From: Euryodendron excelsum
Lineage: Eukaryota > Streptophyta > Magnoliopsida > Ericales > Pentaphylacaceae
DNA: 64,000 nt
Direction of reading: 5' to 3'
NCBI GenBank assembly: GCA_033060915.1
Contig: CM065390.1
Coordinates: 21,844,001-21,908,000 of the forward strand
The position numbers were made by a program, and so were the translations under genes. Position 1 is the first letter of the stretch. Every line of letters starts with the position of its first letter. Shown here piece after piece: positions 35,733-47,100 of the stretch. The notes below the pieces were generated by a model. It was not told the origin of the DNA. It worked only from the letters and a program-made list of their open reading frames with translations, and made no database searches.

Positions 35733-36255
35733 CCTTTCCTTTCCAATCCCACTCTCGAGACAGTTTATTCCTCGAGACGGTTCCGATCCAGGCATGTCTC
35801 TTCAGAGACGGTAAGACCCCTTTCCAATCCCACTCTCGAGACAGTTTATTCCTCGAGACAGTTTATTCCTCGAGACGGTTCCAATCCAGGCATGTCTCTT
35901 CGGAGACGATAAGTCCCCTTTCCAATCCCACTCTCGAGATAGTTCCAATCCAGGCACGTCTCTTCGGAGACGATAAGTCCCCTTTCCAATCCCACTCTCG
36001 AGACAGTTTATTCCTCGAGACGGTTCCAATCTAGGCACATTTCTTCGGAGACGGTAAGACCTCTTTCCCACTCTCAAGACAATTTATTCCTCGAGACGGT
36101 TCCAATCCAGGCACGACTCTTCGGAGACGGTAAGACCCCTTTCCAATCCCACTCTCGAGACAATTTATTCCTCGAGACTGTTCCAATCCAGGCACGTCTC
36201 CTCGGAGATGGTAAGACCCCTTTCCAATCCTTTTCTCGAGACAGCTTATTCCTCG
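35733..36255 (+). repeat. About 80-bp tandem array in the inner solo LTR
   Basis: Six to seven units of 60-100 bases, each with CCAATCCCACTCTCGAGACA, TTATTCCTCGAGACGGTTCC, AATCCAGGCACGTCTCTTCG and GAGACGGTAAGACCCC. The CTCGAGAC/GTCTC motifs are short palindromes. Both-strand short frames over this stretch are repeats, not genes. Confidence 0.9.
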
Positions 36256-37204
36256 AGACGGTCCGAGTAGCGAAACTACTCATAAAACCGTTAGAGTAGC
36301 GGAAATACTCACAAATAGGTCGATATAGGGAATTGGCAACAAACCCCTGTGTCACGAGGACCGCCGTTAGAGTGGCAGAAACACTCAAAACCCAGGCCAA
36401 CACCAGTGTCTGTTAGCCCACTTCAGTGAAAAATGACCAGACTGCCTTTAGGACCTTTTTCGAGACTTTCCGGTCAAGATGACCATTTTGCCCCTAGGCA
36501 TTCAAATGCCCCGGGAACCACGCCGGCTCTGGGCATCAAACCGGTAACCCTCTGAGATTACCTTTTATAGTACTCTCAACCTTCCTTTATCTTTCCGAAT
36601 CATTCCGAGTCAGTTCCGCCCAACCCGGTACAAAATGATCGTTTTGCCCCTAGAGGGCCGGTCTCTTTCTTCGACCACACCGGCTCTGGGTATCAAACCG
36701 GTAACCTCCTGAGACTACTTTTTATAGTGTTCTCAACCTATTTTTACCTTTCCGGATCATTCTGAGTCAGTTCCGGCCAACCCGGTGCGAAATGACCGTT
36801 TTGCCCCTCGTGGACCGGTTTCCTTTTTCGACCACACCGGCTCTGGGAATCAAACCGGAAACCTCTGGGAACATTCTAAATAATGTTTCCAGATCCCAAG
36901 TCTTCTTCCGGGACAGTCTGAGTCCGCCCCGGCAGCTTCCCGGTCTGATTGACCGTTTTGCCCCTAAGGGCCCGGTCAACCTTTCCAACCCATCTTATCC
37001 TTATTTCTCAAGTCAAATACCTCCAGGACACTATTTTAGGTGTTCCTGCTCCTTTCTGGCCTTCCGGGTCATTCTGGCTCCTTTAAATCATTCCTGGACT
37101 TTTCGGAGTCACTCCTAGTGAAGCCAGGCTAAAAATTGCATGGTAGTCACTAGTACAGGCGCCTAAATCTAGTCAAAGATACGTTGCTTGCCAACCTTAA
37201 ACAT

Positions 37205-37337
37205 TTCCTAAATGGCTGGCGCCACTAGTAGTGGCGCTAAGCCAAAAAATGGCCTGGCGCCACTCCTAGTGGCGCCAGTAGAAAATTTGGCCTGGTGCCA
37301 CTGCAACAAGCGCCAGTGTTGACCAACCTCTATAAAT
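37205..37337 (+). promoter_or_regulatory. Palindrome-rich promoter of the inner LTR
   Basis: Four GGCGCCACT/AGTGGCGCC half-sites, the best forming GGCGCCACTAGTAGTGGCGC, lie 30-125 bases upstream of TATAAAT (37,331-37,337). They hold the same place as the GCATGTAGCACATGCGC palindromes in the host LTR family. Confidence 0.5.
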
Positions 37338-37899
37338 ACAAAGCCTCATTCAACGTGAAAAGGATCTGCAAACTCAACCTAAAAATCATATATTTCGATA
37401 TACAGAGCTCGAGCACCTCTTAAATCCTAGCCTCCTTAGGTTTTTCCAAACCCTAGCCACCCTACACAAACCCTAGTCTCCTATACACTCATACACACCC
37501 CCATATACTCATACACTAGCCTTCAACCATCCTTTGAAGACTTGAGGAGCTGCAATCCAAAGCTTGAAGACAACTCTTGAAGACTGAAGGTGAAGATCAA
37601 GACGAAGACCGAAGACAGCACAGCACGCAAAATAAACAAGACATACGGTAGACTCCCAATTTAAATTTTCGCACTTCCCCCCTCTCTCTTCTCTCTCCTA
37701 ACCCACTTGGGTTTTCTCTATTTTAATCCCCCATCTCTTTCCCCCCCTTTCTTTGCATGCTTGAAACAAGGGAATTCCTGGTCCATGTGTAGGATTGGGC
37801 TATTGGAGAGTCACCGTGTTGGGGGCTTTCTTCTAGTCTAACCAGAGACCACGTGGGTCCGGCCCCATTGATTATGTGGTGAAGCCTTAGCCTTGTATG

Positions 37900-39720
37900 T
37901 TCACGACCTCAAATTGCATTGTGCATATCATAGTCTTGCATCTTCCAAAATTCGTTTTCAAACTCGTTTTTAAAATCGTTTTCAAACTTGTTTTTAAAAT
38001 TGCATCAAAATCTCCTTTTCAAAAACTTGTTTTCAAAACCACAATTCTAGGGTGATTCTAGCCTTTCCATTGCTAGGGTTGCTTTAGGAAAGTGTTACAT
38101 TAAAAGTGACCTTTTATGGTCCATATTTTCAAATCTTATTGTTTTTCAAAACCGCTTTCCTAAAGTGGTTCTAGCCCTCTTATGGTTAGAATTGCTTTAG
38201 GAAAGTGAGATGTTTTTATACCTTCTAAAAACTCTCTTTTCAAAAAATCTCTCTTCCTAAAAATCTCTTTTTCAACATACTTTCCTAAAATTTTCCCCTC
38301 CAAAATTGTTTTCAAAAACTCCCTTCTAAAATCTATTTTTCAAAACTCCCCTTTTCAACTCCTTTCCAAAACTCTCTCTCCTCAAAATTTACTTTCTAAA
38401 AATGCTCCCTAAAAATCTTTCTAAAAACTCTTTTCCCAAAATCTTTCTTTTCAAAACTCCCCTCTAGGATTCCCTTAAAAAAAAAACTTATTTCCAAAAA
38501 CACACTTTTCAAAAACTCCTCCCTAGGATTTCCTTCTAAAAATCTTCGTTTCCAAAAACTCTCTTTCCGAAATCTTCCCTCTAGAAATTTCTCTTTAGGA
38601 TTTCTTTCCAAAACCTTCGTTTCCCAAAACGCACTTTCCAAAAACTCTTTCCTTAGAGCCCAAGTCAAGCCCTAGAACCCACAATTAGGAAACCCTAAAT
38701 TTTCTTCCCAAAAACATGATTTTCAAACTTTGTCCCAAACCTAGGTTTCCAAAATCTCTTGTTTTCACATCCAAACGATATACGTTTCCAAAACCTCTTT
38801 TCTATGTTAAAATTTCGCACTTTCAAAACTCAGGTTTCTAGAATCTCCCTTTCCAAATCCTTGTAAAAACAAATCTTCCCTTTAGGAAACCAAATCAAAT
38901 CTCCCCACTTAGGAAGCCAAAGCCAATTCCTTGTTTAGGAAACTAGATCCTGTCCTCCGTTTTTGGAAACAAAATCCAATCCCTTCCAAATCCAAATCTT
39001 TCCTAATCCAACCCTTTCCTAATTCAACCCCCTTCCCAAATCTTAACTTTCCAAATTCAAGTTTTCAAACTTTTCCTAAACTCAAACCTTTTCTAATCTC
39101 AAGATTTTCTAAAACTCTAAAACTTTTTAAATCTTAAACTTTCTAAATTTCAAATCTTTCCAAATTCAAAACTTTCTAAATTTGAAACTTTCTCAAGTTA
39201 AATCTTTCTAAACCTAAATCTCTCCAAATTCTAAACTTTCAAAACTTCAACATCTTTCTAAATCTAAGACTTTTCTAAACTCAAAACTTTCTTAATTCAA
39301 ACATTTCCTAAATCGAAAACTTTTCTTTTTCAAACCTTTCCAAATTCAAACTTTCCTAAGTTGAAACTTCCTTATCTCAAAACTTTCTTAATTCAAAACT
39401 TTCCTAAGTTAAACTTTCCTAATTTCAAAACTTTTCTAAACTCGAAACTTTCTAAATTCTAAGCCTTTCTTAAACTAAACTTTTCCTAATTTAAAACATT
39501 TCTAAATTCAATACTTTCCTATTTCAAAACCTTTCTTAAAATGAAACTTTCCAATTCCAAAACTTTCCTAAGTTGAAACTTTCTTAAATCTAAAACTTTC
39601 CTAATTCAAAACTTTCTTAATTTGAAACTTTCCAAAAATGGAACTTTCCTAAATCGAACCTTTCCTAATTCAAACATTTCCTAAAATCCAATCTTTCTAA
39701 ATCTTCCGAGTCCAACATTT
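37900..39720 (+). repeat. Low-complexity CTTTCCTAAA/TTCAAAAC tract
   Basis: About 1.8 kb of pyrimidine-rich sequence with irregular 15-25-base repeats of ACTTTCCTAATTCAAA type. No stable unit length. Short frames in it are artefacts of the composition. Confidence 0.8.
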
Positions 39721-42249
39721 GAGTCAAATCTGTCTAAATCTCAAGTCTTTCCTAGGTCTCCTACCTTTCCTAAGTCTAGGTTTCCTAAACCTCCATCTTT
39801 CCAAAACCAAGTCTTTTCAAAATCAATCTTTCCAAAACAAGTCCAAATGTATCTCTTCAAATCAAAAGTCCAATCTTCTCAATTTCAATTTCCAATCTCC
39901 TCTTCTAATCTCAAATCAAATCCAATTTTCAATTCAATCTCTCTCTTCAAATCAATCTCTTTTCAATCGGACTCTTGTCCGAACTACGACTGACCTAATT
40001 CCCCCAAAGGGATACGTAGGCAACCTTCATAGGTGCGGTCACAATACTTTTCAAATTTTCAATTCCACCCTCATGGGTGCGGTCTCCACATTTTTCAAAT
40101 TCCAAATTCTAATCTATTTTCAAAATTCCAATTTCAAAATTTCTATTTTCAAATTTCTACTTTCAATTTTCAAACTTTCCAATTTCAATTCCATCTCTTC
40201 AAATCAATCTCTTTTCAAATCTATTTTTCAATTCTCTTAACTTGCACTTGCATATCATGCATCATGTTAATTTCTTTTCAAGCATTGTTTTTCTAAAGTG
40301 GATAGGATTGAACTATAGTTAGTTAAAGACTCTCATAGGTGAATCTAGGGTAGATTGACATGTAGGTACCGAAAGGGCGGGGTAGAGTGATAGCTTAGTG
40401 CATCTTCCCTACACGTAACCAACCTCCGAACCTAGATCACTGTTTTCGAAAGACCAAAATGAGTTATTTTTCTAAAAAGGGCTAAATATTTTTCAAAGGT
40501 TGCCAAACAACCTGTTTTCCTAAAAAACCCTCTCTTGAGGAGATATTTTCAAAATCGTTTTCCAAAACCCTAAGTGTAGTCTTCGGATTATGCTTAGTTT
40601 TTAGGTGACCTAACTCACCTTAATCAAGTTAGGTGGCGACTCCGAATCTTTTTCAAAAACCCTTTATTCAAATTAATTTTTCAATTCAAACCTAGTCGCA
40701 CTCATTCTTTTAGGAGGGTGAGTTCTAACGAGAGAGTACAACATTTTTTCCGCTTGTGTGAGTATTCCTCGAGTGCGAAAAATCTGGGCGCAACACCGGT
40801 GATGGAGCGTATGCTACATGCGCTCAAATTTTGATCAGATCGACCAACTTTCGATTAGCAATCGAGATTTAACCAATACAATGGGTGCCACGTGTCATTC
40901 TGGCAATGGAACAGTACTTGCGCATGTCCTACATGCGCAAGGCCAAATTTTGGCCATGCACATGTAGCACATGCGCAAGGCCTGTTCTAGATTGCTTATA
41001 AATAGAGGCCTCCTCTTTGTATATTCAAGGTTCAAAATTGATGCGAAGTTCTGCTGAAATCACTCTAAAACTCGAATCCTTACATATATTCCACCCCTCC
41101 AACACTTAGGCAAGATTCTACCTCTCTCAAGCCTATACACTCCATATACAATACCTTATACACACTTACACACTCCACTCTAGCTTCTCAAGCCCTCTTG
41201 AAGTCACTCAAGCTCTAATCAAGACATCCATTGAAGATTACAAGTGTAGTGAAGGCAAAAGGTGGTATCCCTTTCACATTTGTGCTCTCCCCCACTCTTC
41301 TCTTCTCCTTCCTAGCCTACTTAGGTTATCCTCTATTTTAATCCCCATCTTCAACCCCCCTTTCTTGCATGCTTGAGCCAAGAGGGCTCTTAGATCATGC
41401 CTAGAGAAAAGCAAGTGACAGCCACCGTGTAGGAGGACCTTTCAGTAGCCTACTGTAAGATGGTATGGCCTAGGAGCCCCTTGTTTATGTGGTGTAGCCT
41501 AAAAGCCTTGTATGTGAATCATGACCCCTTGCATATTACTATTTTGATCATATCTTGTGTGCTTGGCTTCATTTTATGCTTATTGTCATGTTCCACAATG
41601 CTTACATTGCTCTTAATTTTATGCCATTTCCAAGTTTTACATTTCTTTTAAAAATTGTTCTAAGAGTTAGCACCTTGAAGTTTAGGATGAGATTTTAGAA
41701 TTTTGCCTTAGAAGACCTCCTACTAATCCCCTAACTTTCATTTTGGTATCATGACATTTTAATTTGCATAAAGGTTGCTTTCTAATTCTCTAATTTTCAA
41801 GATTTCCATTCTTTTAAGTGTAGTAGTTGGAATGGCCCTATGAAACCCTCTCTTGAGTGGTCTCCCTTTTGTTTGGCCATATGAACCCTTTCTTGATGGA
41901 ATAGTCCCTTTGAAAAGGGGTTTTCAAAATCTTTCTCAAAAGATGATTTTCAAAAATGCATTCTCTCCATCTTTGCTTCAAGAATGATTTTTCAAAAATT
42001 GCCATCCTTATATTAATTTTTGAAAGCCCCACTCTTGTCAAGATAAAAGTTATAATGGCCATGAGGAAACTTTCCTTGGAATGGTTTCCAAACACCAACC
42101 ATATAAACCATACTCTTGGCTAGAGTCAAAATTTTCATGGAAATGATCTTTAAAAAGATTGCCAACCAAAGTCCATTACATAACATGTTTTGTTTTTCAA
42201 AATTCCTTCCAAGAATATATTAAACCAACTTTCAAAACCATTTTTCAAT

Positions 42250-42470
42250 CCAATACTAGGTTAACTTGACCCTAGTTAACCAACCCTAGGTTAACTTGAC
42301 CATAGTTGACCAACCCTAGGTTAACTTAACCCTAGTTATCCAACCCTAGGTTAACTTGACCCTAGTTGACCAACCTTAGGTTAACTTGACCCTAATTGAC
42401 CAACCCTAGGTTAACTTGACCCTAGTTGACCAACCCTAGGTTAACTTGACCCTAGTTATCCAACTCTACT
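42250..42470 (+). repeat. CCCTAGGTTAACTTGAC array in the middle LTR
   Basis: About seven to eight units of 30 bases, more uniform than in the outer LTRs (several identical GGTTAACTTGACCCTAGTTG cores), which suggests recent homogenisation of the array. Confidence 0.85.
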
Positions 42471-43643
42471 TCAAGGTTCCAACTCTTGAATCCTTTTCTA
42501 AATGATCTTTCAATTGGAAACCATTCTCATAACCTATTTTTCCAAGACCACCTACTCTCATGATTTAAAAAAAAAAAAAACCAACTCCATAAACTCTTCA
42601 AATGTTCTTACACTTCATCTTCAAGACATTTTCAAAAATATTTTTAAAAGGTCACAAACCTAAGGTGTCCCTAGCCCCCTCATGGTTAGAGATTCCAAGG
42701 ACAAGTGATAAAACAAGAATAACCTCTAAAGTTGTCCATATTAGGATTTCAAACTCTTAGCCATTCCCAAAAACCACTTTCAAAAAATAAATTCATCAAA
42801 ACATTCCAAAATCATACCTTCATGGTTTTCAAAACAAGACTTTAAAAACACTTTCAAGTTCTCTTGAGACACGCCAAAGCACTTTTTCAAAACTCCCTTA
42901 AGTTGATCCAAAAACATTTTCAAAACATTCCACCATCCAATTTCAAGTCAAAACTTCCAAGACCACAAAGAGTCTTTAACTTCCAAGACCACAAAGAGTC
43001 TTCAACTTCCAAAGACCTCAAAGTGTCTTAAACTTTTCCAAAGACCTCAAAGTGTCTTAAACTTTTTCAAAGACCCAAAGTGTCTTTAAACATTCCAAAG
43101 GCTCTAATGCGCCTATTTTCCATCGGGCTCTTGCCCGAACTACGAATGACCTAATTCTCGCCAAATGAGATACGTAGGCAACCTAAAATGGTGCGGTCAT
43201 AACTTTTATTTCAACCCCAATTCCTTTTTCAAAAATTCCAATCAATTCAAAGTTTTTATTCCAAACTCTTTCAAAACCCCTATTATTTTCAAACTTTTTT
43301 CAAAAATTTGCATCATGCATCATCCATCCGAAAAGTGATGACTAAACCCCGTTTTCAAAATTCTAAAGTGGATATAAAGTGGACAATGGTAACCGATTAT
43401 TCTAATGAGTGAACAAAAGGGTGATTAGACATGTAGGTACCGAAAGGGCAGGGCAGGGTGATGATCTTAGGATATCTTTCCTACACGTAACCAGCCCCCG
43501 AACCATAGATTTCTGTTTTCAAATGACCAAAATAGAGTTATTTTCCAAAAGGGCTTAAATCTTTCCAAAGGTTGCCAAACAACCTATTTTCTTAAAAACT
43601 ATCTCTTGAGAGAATTTTCAAAATCATTTTCAAAAAATCCTAA

Positions 43644-44149
43644 CACACCTTAAAACCTAAGAAACGCAACACTGAAACGCGACCTGCTTTGTTTTAATAT
43701 CCACGGGCTGGTGCATGTAGCAAATACGCCAAAAGGAATTTCCAATTGGCGCATATACTACATGCGCCAGGGTCCAAATAAGTCATGCGCATGTATCACA
43801 TGCGCCCAGCTATTCGACTTCCCGCCAGAATCAATTTTCAAACCACGAAAGTCCGAATTCACTTTCAAGGCTTTCAAAAGCCGAAAATCAAGCTTCTAGA
43901 AAACAACTTTCAAGGATCGAGTGTTCTGAACCAAGTTTTGGCAAAACCGGCAACTCAAGTCCTGATTGGAGCTCTCAAAGTGCAAATTTTTCGAACCTTA
44001 AAACCTTCCACCGACGACCTTTCAAGGGGTCCCGACACATTCCAAACTTACCAACACATTGTCCCTCCGATCGCCTCACAACCAAAAAGGGATTCTTACC
44101 TTTTTATTTTTCTGCCTTCGACAAGCAAAGATAGAAAAAGAATGACAGC
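43644..44149 (+). other. Remaining 3' internal region before the 3' LTR
   Basis: About 500 bases with three spaced palindromic motifs (GCATGTAGCAAATACGCC, GGCGCATATACTACATGCGC, GCGCATGTATCACATGCGC) at 43,710-43,806, like those upstream of the LTR TATA box but without one here. A weak purine tract (AAAGATAGAAAAAGAATG) just before the 3' LTR is the best polypurine-tract candidate. The open frame 43,785-44,474 crosses into the LTR and is not a gene. Confidence 0.45.
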
Positions 44150-47100
44150 TATAAGCACCTTATTTTTGCCCGCTCGGCAATCTCGGGCTCGACTAGGCTC
44201 AATTTACAAACACCACAATACGTGCAAGCTCAAGATGAGCCTTTCAATCCCCAGTTCAGTCAACTGGTTGCTTCTAAGGCCCACAGGGATCCGTTGGAGC
44301 CATAAGCACCATCATTCCAAGCAGCTTTTCGGACCAGGCGGTCTCAAAAACCAATGCCATCCAGGTAGCTTCCCGAGATCGGGCGATATCGAGAACCAAC
44401 ACCTTGTCAAATTCCAGACGGTTCACTTCTGGTGCTTGCTAGCCCGCCAATGTAGAATGTCCGTCGTTTGGTAGTTCTCCGAGACCGTGTGTTCTCGGAG
44501 ACTAACACCACCCTCATAGGTAGCTTTCTAAGACCGAGTGTTCTCAGGAACCAACACAATACTACAGGTAGATCTTTAAGACCAGACGCTTTTAGGGACC
44601 AACACTGCACAGGTAGTTTTCCGAGACCGAGCGGTCTCGGGAACCAACACCTAGGTCAATACCAGTGCCTGCTAGCTCGACTTGGTGAAAAATGACTAAA
44701 CTTGCCCCCTGGGCCTCCAAATACGTCTTGGGAAAGTTCAAAATCCCTCAAAACGGCAAGTCCATCCTTCCAAAATGTTACAAAACTATTAGGCGTCCCC
44801 CGCACGCTATTTGGTCCAATTCCGGTCCCATTCCAGCTAACTCCGGTTAAAATGACCGTTTTGCCCCTAAACAACTCAGCACTGTACAAACCCCACCGAA
44901 CGGTAAAAGTCTCTCCCGAAACCATCTCTGAACGACCCGACACGCTTAACGCAGTACGCCGAACCATTCCTGACCATTTTTAGCCAAACCCAGTCAAAAT
45001 GACCATTTTGCCCCTGACAATCCAAACGTGCTCTGAAACAACACCGGTCCTAGGGTTTCGAACAAAGGGCCTTGCCATACACCCTTATTTAACCTAAGAA
45101 GGACCCTATGACGCTAAACACTCACGACTCGATAAAAGTTGCCTGGAGAGTCTCGCAGACGCTTCGCCTAAATTGTCTCTTCTCCCCGATTCCCTGGTTA
45201 TAAAGTATCGTCAAACGACTAGAGAAAAGCGTAAATCAGGGAATTCCTTAAAGTTTATTCATAGATCTTTCCATCGGTACGGCTTGATCGGATAGGTTAT
45301 TTCTCGAAGCCCCCCATCGTATGGCTCGAACAATGCCACTTTTCAGCAACCCCTGGAGCGTCTCATTGACGCTTTGTTAAGGTTGACTTTTTCTTCGATT
45401 CCTTGATTGCAACGTACCGTCAAACGACTTGAGAAATGCGTAAATCTGGGAATTTCCAAAAGTATTTCCAAAGTACTTTCCATCGGTACGGTCCGATTGA
45501 AAAGATCACTTCCCGAAGGCCTCGATCACACGACACGAAAATAGCTACTTTTGAACACCCTCAGAGCATATCATAGACGCTCTGCAAAGATGTCTTTTTA
45601 TGCATGCTTCCCGAGACGATATCCTGTGCTTCTGAACACCATTCAAACTTTTCGAAAACATGAAAGTTCACGAGAAACCCTAGGAGAACATCGTGGGTGC
45701 AGCCGACTCCCCCGAAACTTTCTCGATTGGCTCAATTATCGAGGAAAAGTTTAAACGAACACTCCCGGTGGCGGAGTGTATGCTACATGCGTCCAGATTT
45801 TGATCAAATCGACCAAAATTCGGTCAACCGTCAGGATTTAACCAGTACACTAGGTGCCATGTGTCATTCTGGCAATAGAACAGTACCTGCGCATCTGCTA
45901 CATGCGCCAGGGCAAATTTTGGCCAAGCACATGTAGGACATGCGCCAGGCCTGTTCCAATTTGCCTATAAATACCAGCCTCCCCTTTGCATATTCCAACT
46001 CTGAAATTAATGCGAAGCTTTGCTAAAACTGTCCTAGAACCTCGAATCCCTACATATATTCCACCCCTCCAACACTTAGGCTAGGTTCCACCTTTCTCAA
46101 GGCCATACACTTCACTTAAAAAGCCTTATACACCACTAAACACTCCCATCCAGCCCTTCAAGCCTTCTTGAAGTCATTCAAGTTCCAATCAAGACATTCA
46201 TTGAAGACTACAAGTGTGGTGAAGGCAAAAGGTGATATCTCTTTTACATTTGTGTTTTCCCTCACTCTTCTCTTCTCCCTCCTAGCCTACTTTGGCTATT
46301 CTATATTTTAATCCCCATCTTCAACCCCCCTTTCTTGCATGCCTGAGCTAAGAGGGCTCTTAGTCCAGGCCTAGAGGAAAGTGAGTGAGAGCCACCGTGT
46401 AAGGGGATCTCTCACTAGCCTAATTTAAGATGATATGGCCTAGGAGCCCCTTGTTTATGTGGTGTAGCCTAAAAGCCTTATATGTGCTTGCGACCTGTTG
46501 CATATTGCTATTTTGATCATGTCTTGTGTGTTTGGCTTCATTTTCATGCTTATCACCATGTTCTACAATGCCCACACGACTCTTATTTCCATGCCATTTT
46601 CAAGCTCTATATTTCTTTAAAAGAATGGTTCCAAGAATTGGCTCATTGAAGTTGAGAATGATACCTTAGAAAATCATGCCTTGGATAATTTCCTACTAAC
46701 CCCGTAACTCTCATTTTGGCATCATTGCATTTTAACTTGCATAAGAATTGTTTTCTAGCTCTCTAATTTCCAAAGTTTCCATTCTTTTAAATTTAGTAGT
46801 TGGAATGACCCCATGGAACCCTCTCTTGAGTAGTCTCCCTTTTATTTGGCCATAGGAACCCTCTCTTGATGGAATGGTCTCCTTCGAAAATGGTTTCCAA
46901 AATCTTTTTCCTAAAATGGATTTCAAAAATTCATTCTCTCCATCTTTGCATTAAAAATGATGCATCAAAAGGTGGCCATCATCATGTCAATTTTTGAATC
47001 CCTTATACTTTTGTCAAGATAATGGTTATAATAGCCATGAGGAAACCTTGCTTTGAATGGTTTCAAGCATCACCCATACAAACCATACTTTTAGTTAGAG

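Larger units (their letters stand above)
35550..40795 (+). mobile_element. Solo LTR (5.2 kb) of a related Ty3/gypsy family
   Basis: Starts TGTAAGCACCCCATTTTTGA, ends CTGGGCGCAACA, and is flanked by ccggt on both sides (35,545-35,549 and 40,796-40,800). The host LTR reads continuously across the site when compared with the outer right LTR near 45,772. Within its 5,246 bases the typical LTR landmarks occur once each: TATAAAT (37,331), GCATGCTTGA (37,757), CTCTTGTCCGAACTACGA (39,970), CATGTAGGTACCGAAAGGGC (40,361) and GGTGGCGACTCC (40,631). It is therefore a single LTR left after recombination. Ends and landmarks are related to the host family but the bodies differ. Confidence 0.85.
33935..43643 (+). 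mobile_element. Second same-family LTR, 3'-truncated, with nested insert
   Basis: The LTR starts TGTAAGCACCGCATTTTTGC. After removal of the 35,550-40,795 insert it aligns with both outer LTRs as far as CAAAAAATCCTAA (about 43,643). The last 200 bases or so, up to GCGACA, are missing. It keeps the 60-bp array, a TATAAAT at 40,997, the CCCTAGGTTAACTTGAC array and the conserved CATGTAGGTACCGAAAGGGC tract (43,430). Without its 3' end no TSD can be tested. It is either a separate insertion later truncated by a deletion, or the relic of an LTR-internal-LTR-internal-LTR recombinant. Confidence 0.75.

Noticed and set aside
35705..36403. Repeat-containing proteins of about 110 aa on both strands
   Set aside because: Both strands stay open only because the 80-bp LTR repeat lacks stops in some frames. 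It lies inside a solo LTR.
43785..44474. The 229-codon plus-strand frame
   Set aside because: It crosses from internal region into the 3' LTR, has no domain, and the homologous 5' LTR part is not part of such a frame.
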